Assembly (NCBI GenBank): GCA_017551465.1
Contig: JAFZLN010000077.1
Location: 1-6,689, forward strand
Reading direction: 5' to 3'
Length of the DNA stretch: 6,689 nt
Source of the DNA: Bacilli bacterium
GTDB taxonomy: Bacteria; Bacillota_I; Bacilli_A; RFN20; CAG-826
In this document: positions 1 through 6,013 of the stretch, one piece after another
Layout of the letters: every line of letters starts with the position of its first letter
Position numbering within the stretch: the first letter of the stretch is position 1
Notes under the pieces: model-generated
Told to the model about the DNA's origin: nothing
The model's database searches: none
The model's input: only the letters and a program-made list of their open reading frames with translations
Translations under genes and position numbers: made by a program

Positions 1-268
1 CAATATCACTAATAAAGTCGGTACGTGAGATGAATTCACCTGGAATAAGATTAATAACTGACGGACCAATAAGAATACCAGTGACAATATAACCAGTTGC
101 ACTTGGTAATCTTAAAAGATTAGTGAGTCTAGTCATTAAAAAGCCACAGATTAAAATCACACCTAGCGCGATAATAATGCTACTTGCCGTTTTCGCAGGG
201 CCTGCAATATTAAGTGCGTCAAGGAGCTTCTCAATCAAAGATGGATTTGTATCTGTTAAGATTGGCAA
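1..268 (-). CDS. CPA2-family cation:proton antiporter (monovalent cation/H+ exchanger), N-terminal 89 residues
   Basis: This is the start of an integral membrane protein that runs off the left edge. Translation from a TTG at 266-268 gives a short amphipathic N-terminus, a first hydrophobic segment at about residues 28-46, and a second at about 55-75. The second carries LPSATGY (54-60) followed by GILIGPS (64-70). This Leu-Pro...Thr-Gly-Tyr...Gly-Ile-Leu-x-Gly-Pro pattern is typical of the first helices of Na_H_Exchanger-domain CPA2 proteins (the KefB/KefC and NapA type), which swap Na+ or K+ for H+ across the cytoplasmic membrane. The TTG start is chosen because AAGGAG lies 9 bases upstream; the only in-frame ATG nearby is codon 45, inside the first membrane helix. 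The gene follows the cysS stop by one base, so it is probably co-transcribed and translationally coupled. The ion and any C-terminal regulatory domain cannot be judged from this fragment. Confidence 0.8.
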   Translation of the reverse strand, partial: MPILTDTNPSLIEKLLDALNIAGPAKTASSIIIALGVILICGFLMTRLTNLLRLPSATGYIVTGILIGPSVINLIPGEFISRTDFISDI

Positions 269-269
269 T

Positions 270-1607
270 TTACATGACTCCTTTTTCAATCAAAAGTTTT
301 CTGATCTCATCAGATTTAGCAAAGTCTTTGTTTTCTTTGCTAGCTAAGTATTCCTCGTATAAGTGCGAGATATCATTATCAAACTTTACGTACTTAATGT
401 CTAGTCCTAAAACATAGAACATATCAGTAAGTGTTTTAAATAAGTTATTTAGTTGAACTAAATCAGCGTCTCTACTTCTAATTAATTGGTTAACGTCTTT
501 AAGGACATTGTAGAGTTCCGCTAAAGCGTTCGCAGTATTTAAGTCATTAGCCAAGGCTTCTAAGAACTTATCGATGTAGACTGGCTTACCTTCATCTAAA
601 TTAACTTTGTTAGCCTGTAATTTAAGCGCGGCTTGTTTATAGGCCATTTGCATTCTAGAAACCTCTTGTTGGGCTTCTTTAACTGTTTCATCAGTGAAGT
701 TAACAGCTTGTCTATAATGAGCGTTTAAGATGACTAATCTAGTGACTAAGCCACCATACATAGCAATCATATCTTTAGCTAAGACGACATTACCTAAGGA
801 TTTGGACATCTTTTCATTACCAAAGTTGATAAAAGCGTTATGCATCCAATAATTAGCAATCTTTGAACTATGAGTGGCTTCCGCTTGAGCGATTTCGTTT
901 TCATGATGTGGGAATTTTAAGTCGTAACCACCACCATGGATATCGATATGATCTCCTGGGAAGATGGTGTCAATCATGACGCAGCATTCAGTATGCCAAC
1001 CTGGTCTACCTAAGCCCCAAGGAGAATCCCATTTAATACCTTCATCAGTCTTTTTCCAAAGAGCGAAGTCTAATGGGCTTTCTTTTTGTGAATTTTCTTC
1101 CACACGTGCGCCTACGCGTAAATCTTCTACATTTATGCCGCTTAAAGCGCCATAATCTTTAATGTTTTCAACACGGAAATAGACGTCACCATCTCTCACA
1201 TATGCTGCACCGATTTTCACAAGGTTATCGATATAGGCAATAATCTTTTGCATATATTCGGTAACACGTGGAGTAATGGTTGGAACTTGAGAACCAATAC
1301 CTTTCACGGTCTTTTCAAATTCACCGATATAGAAATCGGTTAATTCCTTTTCTGATTTACCTTCTTGCTTCGCAGCTTTGATGATTTTATCATCAACGTC
1401 AGTGTAATTGCTTACATAAGTGACGTCGTAGCCGACATATGTCAAAAAGCGTCTCAAAGTATCAAAGACAACGACTGGTCTCATGTTTCCGATGTGTGGA
1501 TAGTTATAAACTGTAGGACCACAGACATACATGCTAACTTTGTTATCTTGGATAGTTTTGAAATCTTCTAATGAATTAGAAAGGGAATTGTAAAATTTGA
1601 TGTTCAT
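270..1607 (-). CDS. cysS: Cysteinyl-tRNA synthetase (class I)
   Basis: CysS charges tRNA-Cys with cysteine using ATP in the cytoplasm. The 445-residue product shows the class I HIGH-type motif HIGN (38-41), preceded by the CGPTVYNY block, and KMSKS at 266-270. Likely zinc ligands are C29, C208, H234 and E238, which discriminate cysteine in this family. The C-terminal part (about 310-445) is the helical DALR-like anticodon-binding region. The start at 1607 is chosen because AGAGGA lies 9 bases upstream and MNIKFYNSL matches the usual CysS beginning; an upstream ATG at 1664 would translate through a terminator-like hairpin. The protein ends at EKGVM, lacking the LEDTPxGxxW-like tail usual in homologues, so it is about 15-20 residues short. 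It lies 64 bases after hydA and one base before the antiporter. No T-box leader fits in the upstream gap. Confidence 0.96.
   Translation of the reverse strand: MNIKFYNSLSNSLEDFKTIQDNKVSMYVCGPTVYNYPHIGNMRPVVVFDTLRRFLTYVGYDVTYVSNYTDVDDKIIKAAKQEGKSEKELTDFYIGEFEKTVKGIGSQVPTITPRVTEYMQKIIAYIDNLVKIGAAYVRDGDVYFRVENIKDYGALSGINVEDLRVGARVEENSQKESPLDFALWKKTDEGIKWDSPWGLGRPGWHTECCVMIDTIFPGDHIDIHGGGYDLKFPHHENEIAQAEATHSSKIANYWMHNAFINFGNEKMSKSLGNVVLAKDMIAMYGGLVTRLVILNAHYRQAVNFTDETVKEAQQEVSRMQMAYKQAALKLQANKVNLDEGKPVYIDKFLEALANDLNTANALAELYNVLKDVNQLIRSRDADLVQLNNLFKTLTDMFYVLGLDIKYVKFDNDISHLYEEYLASKENKDFAKSDEIRKLLIEKGVM
278..283 (-). promoter_or_regulatory. Ribosome binding site for the TTG-started antiporter
   Basis: AAGGAG on the minus strand lies 9 bases before the TTG at 268. 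It sits inside the last codons of cysS (Lys-Gly-Val). This placement decides the non-ATG start and implies that ribosomes finishing cysS could re-initiate on the antiporter. Confidence 0.65.
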
Positions 1608-1616
1608 AAGTTGTTT

Positions 1617-1622
1617 TCCTCT
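1617..1622 (-). promoter_or_regulatory. Ribosome binding site of cysS
   Basis: AGAGGA on the minus strand, 9 bases before the ATG at 1607. It fixes the cysS start and lies beyond the hairpin at 1637-1662. No convincing -35/-10 pair is visible between the hairpin and this site. Confidence 0.6.
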
Positions 1623-1636
1623 TTTAGAGACAATAA

Positions 1637-1662
1637 GGGGCGAGTATTTAAGTACCCGCCCC
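1637..1662 (-). terminator. Hairpin terminator or attenuator between hydA and cysS
   Basis: A 10-bp stem with a 6-base loop starts 9 bases after the hydA stop. On the minus-strand RNA the arms are GGGGCGGGUA and UACUCGCCCC, fully paired if one G-U wobble is allowed. The plus-strand RNA would have an A-C mismatch at that position, so the structure is built for minus-strand transcripts. The bases that follow (UUAUUGUCU) are only partly U-rich, so termination may be incomplete and some readthrough into cysS is likely. Confidence 0.65.
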
Positions 1663-1671
1663 AAATATTAA

Positions 1672-3438
1672 TTATTTCTTTTCTGGAAATCTTGCTCTAT
1701 TAGCATCGTAGGATGTATGGAGTAATTCTTCAGCGAGTTCGCTACCAGGTTCACCCAAGAAGTCTTTGTAGAGTTTTTGGATGTCTTTGTTATTGTGTGA
1801 TTGACGAATGACTAAGCGTTCATCTTCACTGTATAACACGCTAGCACGTTTGGCGCGATATGTATCTAAGATATCCGCATCTTCGTTTGGTAAGAAGATT
1901 GGTTTAACGAATGGTTGACCACCACCGTTGATACATCCACCTGGACAACACATGACTTCGATGAAAGCATATGGAGATGTTCCATCTTTGATTTGGTCTA
2001 AGAGCTTCTTAGCGTTAGCCATACCAGAGGTAACTGCAACTTTGATTTCAGTACCATTGATATTTAAAGCGGCTTCTTTAACACCTTCTAAGCCACGGAC
2101 AGCGGTGAAGTTGATTTCTTGATATTCTTTACCAGTTAACCAGAAATAAGCTGTTCTTAAAGCGGCTTCCATAACACCACCGGTGACACCGAAGATGACA
2201 CCAGCACCACTATATTCGCCGAGTAAGTCGTTATCAAATTCTTCATCTGGTAATTTGTTCCAAACGATACCAGCACGTTTGATCATCTTTGCTAATTCAC
2301 GTGTTGTTAAAACAGCATCGACGTCTTCTGGCATTTCTTTTCTTTGTCTTTCGTACTTCTTAGCGGTACATGGCATGATGGAGACCACAAAGATATCCTT
2401 TGGATCTAATTCATGTTGTTTAGCAAAGTAGGACTTAATGATTGCACCCATCATCATGTGTGGGGACTTACAAGAAGAGACGTTTGGAATGACTTCTGGA
2501 TAGAAGTATTCTAAATAGTTAATCCAACCTGGGGAACAGGATGTGATTTGTGGAAGTGGCGCAGTCTTCTTAGTAATTCTTTCTAAGAGTTCGTGAGCTT
2601 CTTCCATGATTGTTAAGTCAGCAGCAAAGTTGGTGTCGAAGACACGGTAGAAACCTAATCTTCTTAAAGCAGCGACCATTTTGCCTGTACCGGTTGTACC
2701 AATTGGTTCACCGAATTCTTCAGCGATGGCGGCTCTAACAGCTGGAGCGGTTTGAACGATAACTTTCTTACCGGCTCTGAAGGCTTCGTCAACTTTGGCG
2801 ATTTCTTCGTTTTCGTATAAGGCACCTGTTGGACAGACGTTCACGCATTGACCACATTGTAAGCATGGGCTTTCAGCGAAACTTCTGTTTTGAGCAGGAC
2901 CAACGAGGGCTTTGAAACCACGGTTTTCAAAACCGAGGATGGAAATACCATGGGCTTCTTTACATCTTTCGATACAACGACCACATAAGATACATTTAGC
3001 GGTATTTCTGACTAAGCCTGGGGCTAATTCATCGATAGTAGCTGGTGTTTGTTCACCAACGAATTTTTGGTCACGCGCACCAACGATGTTAGCAACTTCT
3101 AATAATTCACACTTGCCTTGTTTTGGGCATTGTAAACAGTTCTTTTGGTGATTGGAAAGGATTAATTCCACGGAGGCACGTCTGGCTTCGACGGCTTTTT
3201 GGGAATTGGTGATGATTTCCATACCTTCGTTAACTGGGTAAACGCAAGAGGCGACTAAGCCACGAGCACCCACGACTTCAACTAAGCAAACACGGCAGGA
3301 GGCCAAAGAGCATTTGCCATGGTTGAAGGCACAGAGGGAAGGAACAACGTAGCCACATTTTCTTGCAGCTTCTAAAACTGTAAGACCGGATTCAACTTGG
3401 TAAGGTTGACCATTAATTTTGATATTAACTAATGCCAT
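1672..3438 (-). CDS. hydA: [FeFe] hydrogenase catalytic subunit HydA (group A, HndD-like, NAD-dependent trimeric type)
   Basis: This cytoplasmic subunit reduces protons to H2, or the reverse, at the H-cluster. Domains of the 588-residue product in order: a plant-type [2Fe-2S] ferredoxin (C36, C48, C51, C65); a His-Cys [4Fe-4S] site (H97, C101, C104, C110); a two-cluster ferredoxin (C149/152/155/159 and C192/195/198/202); the H-cluster domain (about 220-515); and a fused small-subunit domain (about 525-580, with HTSY). H-cluster motifs are L1 TSCSPGW (C301), L2 MPCTAKK (C357) and L3 with M496, C498 and C502. L1 has Ser302 where well-studied enzymes have a second Cys. C43 is an additional cysteine in the first domain. 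The start has AGGAGG 8 bases upstream, 12 bases after the hydB stop. The HydB and HydC partners mark it as the catalytic subunit of an NADH-linked, probably bifurcating complex. There is no PAS or other sensory domain. Confidence 0.96.
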   Translation of the reverse strand: MALVNIKINGQPYQVESGLTVLEAARKCGYVVPSLCAFNHGKCSLASCRVCLVEVVGARGLVASCVYPVNEGMEIITNSQKAVEARRASVELILSNHQKNCLQCPKQGKCELLEVANIVGARDQKFVGEQTPATIDELAPGLVRNTAKCILCGRCIERCKEAHGISILGFENRGFKALVGPAQNRSFAESPCLQCGQCVNVCPTGALYENEEIAKVDEAFRAGKKVIVQTAPAVRAAIAEEFGEPIGTTGTGKMVAALRRLGFYRVFDTNFAADLTIMEEAHELLERITKKTAPLPQITSCSPGWINYLEYFYPEVIPNVSSCKSPHMMMGAIIKSYFAKQHELDPKDIFVVSIMPCTAKKYERQRKEMPEDVDAVLTTRELAKMIKRAGIVWNKLPDEEFDNDLLGEYSGAGVIFGVTGGVMEAALRTAYFWLTGKEYQEINFTAVRGLEGVKEAALNINGTEIKVAVTSGMANAKKLLDQIKDGTSPYAFIEVMCCPGGCINGGGQPFVKPIFLPNEDADILDTYRAKRASVLYSEDERLVIRQSHNNKDIQKLYKDFLGEPGSELAEELLHTSYDANRARFPEKK

Positions 3439-3446
3439 GGTTATTT

Positions 3447-3452
3447 CCTCCT
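3447..3452 (-). promoter_or_regulatory. Ribosome binding site of hydA
   Basis: A perfect AGGAGG on the minus strand, 8 bases before the hydA ATG. It overlaps the TAG stop of hydB at 3451-3453, so the end of hydB translation and hydA initiation occupy the same site. Confidence 0.75.
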
Positions 3453-5358
3453 ATCTCTTGGTGATTGCACCAATACGGCAACCACTTAAACATGAACCAC
3501 ACTTGACACATTTCTTTGGATCAATGACGTGGGCAAATTTACCTGGGTTAACATTACCATTTGGTAAGTGAGCAGGTTCTGTACCAGGAGCGATAGCGCC
3601 GACTGGGCAGTTTCTCATACAGAGACCACAACCGATACACTTATTTGGAAGAATGTAGTATTCCATCATGTTCTTACAAACGTGAGCTGGACACTTGTGA
3701 TCAACAACGTGAGCTTCGTATTCTTCTGGGAATGCTTTAATTGTGGATAAGATTGGGTTTGTCGCGGTTTGACCGAGAGCGCATAAGGAGTTGTTTCTGA
3801 TAACACCAGATAATTCCTTAAGGTCTTCTAAGTCTTGAGGTTCACCTTTACCGTCACAAATCTTTGTTAAGATGTCTAAGCATCTCTTTGTACCGATACG
3901 GCATGGAGAACATTTACCACATGATTCGTCGCAGATAAATGTCATATAGAATTTAGCGACGTCGACCATACAGTTGTCTTCGTCCATGACGATGGCACCA
4001 CCAGAACCCATCATACTACCAGCAGCGACTAAGCTACCGAAGTCGATTGGTGTATCTAAGTCTTTTTCGGTTAAGCAGCCACCGGAAGGACCACCAGTTT
4101 GAATGGCTTTGAATTTCTTTCCGCCTGGGATACCGCCACCGATATCATAAATTAATTGTCTTAATGTTGTGCCCATTGGAACTTCGACAAGACCAACGTT
4201 GTTGACTTTACCACCAAGAGCAAAGACCTTTGTACCTTTGGTGTCAGCTGTACCAATAGCAGCGAATTTTTCCCAACCCTCTCTTAAGATGTAAGGAACA
4301 CAGGCTAAGGTTTCGACGTTGTTAACGACTGATGGATGACCCCATAAACCTTTAACTGCTGGGAACGGAGGACGAGGACGTGGCATACCACGTTTACCTT
4401 CGATAGAGTTAATCAAAGCTGTTTCTTCACCACAGACGAAGGCGCCAGCGCCTAAACGGATGTGGCAGCGGAAGGAGAAGTCTGTACCTAAGATGTGATC
4501 ACCTAAGATACCAATTTCTTCTAATTCTTTAATAGCTTTGGCTAAACGTTTAACAGCGATTGGGTATTCCGCACGGACATAGAAGTAACCGTTTTGAGCA
4601 CCGATAGCGTAACCAGCAATCATCATACCTTCGATAACTGCACATGGGTTACCTTCGATGATGGAACGGTCCATGAATGCGCCTGGGTCACCTTCATCAC
4701 CATTACAAATCATATATTTTGGTTCATCAGTTTTAGGAACGAAGGACCATTTTCTTCCGGTTGGGAAGCCTGCGCCACCTCTACCTCTTAAACCTGATTT
4801 TAAAACTTCATCAATAACTTCTTCACGGCTCATGTGTAAGGCTCTATTTAAACCTTGGAAAGCACCATTACCGATAGCTTCGTCGATGTCTTCTGGGTTA
4901 ATAGCACCGTTACCGTTTAAAGCAATGTCTCTATTTTGTAATTTGTAGAAGTTAATTTCGTGTTGTTTTTGAACGTGTTGTTTTGTTTGTGGATCAACGA
5001 AGAGTAAACGTTCAACTACTTCATTGTTCTTAATGTCTTTTTCGAATAATTCTTCAACGTCGCTTGGTTTGACTCTAACGTATAAGGTTTCTTCTGGGAA
5101 AACTTTAACGAAAGGACCTTGGGAACAGAAGCCGAAGCAACCAACGATGTTAGCGGTCACTTTATCTTCTAAGCCGTTAGCTTTAATTAATTCGTTGAAC
5201 TTATCGATAATGACTTGTGAGTCTGCGGATAAGCAGCCAGTACCACCACAGACAACGATGGCTTTATGGCCTGGTTCACAGTGGAACTTCTTTTGTAAGC
5301 AAGCGCCACATTTTTCAAATCTCGCTTGGAGTTCTTTTTCAGTCTTGATTTGTTCCAT
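3451..5358 (-). CDS. hydB: NuoF-like NADH/flavin subunit of the trimeric [FeFe] hydrogenase (HydB/HndC)
   Basis: This subunit binds NAD(H) and FMN and, in related bifurcating hydrogenases, is where electrons are split between NAD and ferredoxin. The 635 residues hold: an N-terminal thioredoxin-like [2Fe-2S] domain (C37, C42, C74, C78); the NuoF core with RGRGGAGFPTGRKW (191-204), NGDEGDPGAF (219-228) and GAGAFVCGEETAL (303-315) for FMN and NADH; an SLBB-like stretch (about 375-425); the N3-type [4Fe-4S] site (C480, C483, C486, C526); and a C-terminal two-cluster ferredoxin (C574/577/580/584 and C617/620/623/627). Fusion of both end domains separates it from plain complex I NuoF and matches HydB/HndC. 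Three further cysteines (C17, C20, C27) precede the first domain. AGGAGG lies 10 bases before the ATG, within the end of hydC, and only 2 bases separate the two genes. Bifurcation itself is inferred from the family. Confidence 0.95.
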   Translation of the reverse strand: MEQIKTEKELQARFEKCGACLQKKFHCEPGHKAIVVCGGTGCLSADSQVIIDKFNELIKANGLEDKVTANIVGCFGFCSQGPFVKVFPEETLYVRVKPSDVEELFEKDIKNNEVVERLLFVDPQTKQHVQKQHEINFYKLQNRDIALNGNGAINPEDIDEAIGNGAFQGLNRALHMSREEVIDEVLKSGLRGRGGAGFPTGRKWSFVPKTDEPKYMICNGDEGDPGAFMDRSIIEGNPCAVIEGMMIAGYAIGAQNGYFYVRAEYPIAVKRLAKAIKELEEIGILGDHILGTDFSFRCHIRLGAGAFVCGEETALINSIEGKRGMPRPRPPFPAVKGLWGHPSVVNNVETLACVPYILREGWEKFAAIGTADTKGTKVFALGGKVNNVGLVEVPMGTTLRQLIYDIGGGIPGGKKFKAIQTGGPSGGCLTEKDLDTPIDFGSLVAAGSMMGSGGAIVMDEDNCMVDVAKFYMTFICDESCGKCSPCRIGTKRCLDILTKICDGKGEPQDLEDLKELSGVIRNNSLCALGQTATNPILSTIKAFPEEYEAHVVDHKCPAHVCKNMMEYYILPNKCIGCGLCMRNCPVGAIAPGTEPAHLPNGNVNPGKFAHVIDPKKCVKCGSCLSGCRIGAITKR

Positions 5359-5360
5359 GC

Positions 5361-5846
5361 TTAGTTAGCCTCCTTTGCGCGATATTCTGCGATAATGTTT
5401 TTCACGTTATCGACTTTAACTTGTGGGTAAACTTTACCATTGATGCTCACTGCTGGAGCAACAGCACATGCACCGATGCAACGGAGCAAGTCTAATGTGA
5501 ATAAACCATCTGGTGTTGTTTCACCTGGTTTAATACCTAATAATTCGCCAAATTTGTCGCATACCAATTGACTGCCTTTGACGTAGCAAGCAGTACCTAA
5601 ACAGACACCAATGACATATTTGCCCTTTGGGACCATTGAGAAGAACGAATAGAAAGTCACAACACCATAGATGTCACTGACTGGCACACCAGTTAATTCA
5701 GAGACAAGTTCTTGAACTTCTAGAGGAATATAGCCGTATTCCTTTTGAATGTCTTCAAGAATCATCATGGTTGGAGTTGGCTCATCTTTATAGCGTTCCA
5801 CTATTTCGGTAATTTGTTTTACAGCTTGTGGTTGTAATTTTGCCAT
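5361..5846 (-). CDS. hydC: NuoE-like [2Fe-2S] subunit of the trimeric [FeFe] hydrogenase (HydC/HndA)
   Basis: A small electron-transfer subunit of 161 residues, the usual NuoE/HndA size. An N-terminal helical part (about 1-70, including PTPTMMILEDIQ and the conserved YGVVTFYSFF-like stretch) precedes a thioredoxin-fold domain. That domain holds one [2Fe-2S] cluster through C82, C87, C123 and C127, in the CxxxxC...CxxxC spacing of the family. It is the first gene of the operon. Its ATG has AGGAGG 5 bases upstream and a promoter about 42 bases upstream. It ends 2 bases before hydB, whose ribosome binding site lies within its last codons, so the subunits are probably made together. A complex I NuoE is unlikely because the third gene is an [FeFe] hydrogenase. 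Confidence 0.95.
   Translation of the reverse strand: MAKLQPQAVKQITEIVERYKDEPTPTMMILEDIQKEYGYIPLEVQELVSELTGVPVSDIYGVVTFYSFFSMVPKGKYVIGVCLGTACYVKGSQLVCDKFGELLGIKPGETTPDGLFTLDLLRCIGACAVAPAVSINGKVYPQVKVDNVKNIIAEYRAKEAN
5369..5374 (-). promoter_or_regulatory. Ribosome binding site of hydB
   Basis: A perfect AGGAGG on the minus strand, 10 bases before the hydB ATG at 5358. It is embedded in the last codons of hydC. Confidence 0.7.
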
Positions 5847-5851
5847 AATAG

Positions 5852-5857
5852 CCTCCT
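5852..5857 (-). promoter_or_regulatory. Ribosome binding site of hydC
   Basis: A perfect AGGAGG on the minus strand, 5 bases before the hydC ATG. It supports the start at 5846. Confidence 0.75.
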
Positions 5858-5887
5858 AATGATTACATAAAGTAATTCAGCGATATT

Positions 5888-5916
5888 ATTTTACGCGTAC
5901 GAGTGTGCCTAATCAA
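5888..5916 (-). promoter_or_regulatory. Sigma-A-type promoter of the hydCBA operon
   Basis: On the minus strand, TTGATT (-35, 5911-5916) and TAAAAT (-10, 5888-5893) are separated by exactly 17 bases. They match consensus at 4 of 6 and 5 of 6 positions. Transcription would start near 5880, leaving a leader of about 35 bases before hydC. The spacer is unusually GC-rich for this intergenic region and contains the palindrome TACGCGTA (5892-5899), which overlaps the edge of the -10 box and could bind a regulator. Confidence 0.65.
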
Positions 5917-5926
5917 TAGGAAAAAG

Positions 5927-5940
5927 TGGAAACGTTTATA
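5927..5940. promoter_or_regulatory. Palindromic cre-like site upstream of the hyd promoter
   Basis: TGGAAACGTTTATA on the plus strand contains the perfect palindrome AAACGTTT (5930-5937). It fits the Gram-positive CcpA-binding cre pattern TGWNANCGNTNWCA with two mismatches (G at position 3, T at position 13). It lies just upstream of the -35 box, where a bound CcpA would be expected to activate rather than block. Recognition is by pattern only; it could also be a chance palindrome in AT-rich DNA. Confidence 0.3.
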
Positions 5941-5942
5941 AA

Positions 5943-6000
5943 ATAAAAAGTTAAGCGTTGCTAACGAGCGTTTTTGTCAGCATTATGCCTAACTTTTTAT
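5943..6000 (-). terminator. Intrinsic terminator of adhE
   Basis: A long two-part hairpin begins 13 bases after the adhE stop. In minus-strand RNA the outer stem pairs AUAAAAAGUUAGGC with GCUUAACUUUUUAU through one G-U pair. After a small internal loop, UGCUGAC pairs with GUUAGCA, again with one G-U pair. Both wobbles would be A-C mismatches in plus-strand RNA, so it serves minus-strand transcripts. The U-rich descending arm runs on into AUUUUAU. It separates adhE from the hyd operon. Confidence 0.8.
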
Positions 6001-6013
6001 GAATAGTTGAATA

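Noticed and set aside
281..286. Alternative upstream TTG start for the antiporter, in frame within the end of cysS
   Set aside because: It would place the AAGGAG ribosome binding site inside the gene, whereas the TTG at 268 is correctly spaced from it.
123..347. Plus-strand open frame of 74 codons near the left edge
   Set aside because: It is antisense to the antiporter start and the end of cysS, both of which have clear family motifs.
1608..1664. Upstream in-frame extension of cysS to an ATG at 1664
   Set aside because: The extension would translate through the 1637-1662 hairpin, adds 19 residues unlike CysS, and lacks the good ribosome binding site found before 1607.
1608..1671. T-box leader for cysS
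   Set aside because: The gap to hydA is only 64 bases, too short for a T-box, and no T-box core sequence is visible.
5024..5368. Plus-strand open frame of 114 codons opposite hydB
   Set aside because: It lies wholly antisense to a strongly conserved gene, has no recognisable domain, and is readily explained as a shadow of hydB codon use. The same applies to the other plus-strand frames.
1672..5846. Complex I (NuoEFG) fragment
   Set aside because: The third gene carries the H-cluster motifs L1-L3 and a fused small-subunit domain, so it is an [FeFe] hydrogenase and not NuoG; HydB also has C-terminal ferredoxin clusters.
5861..5877. Small inverted repeat ATTAC...GTAAT in the hydC leader
   Set aside because: Five mostly A-T pairs around a 5-base loop is too weak to claim as a regulatory structure in AT-rich DNA.
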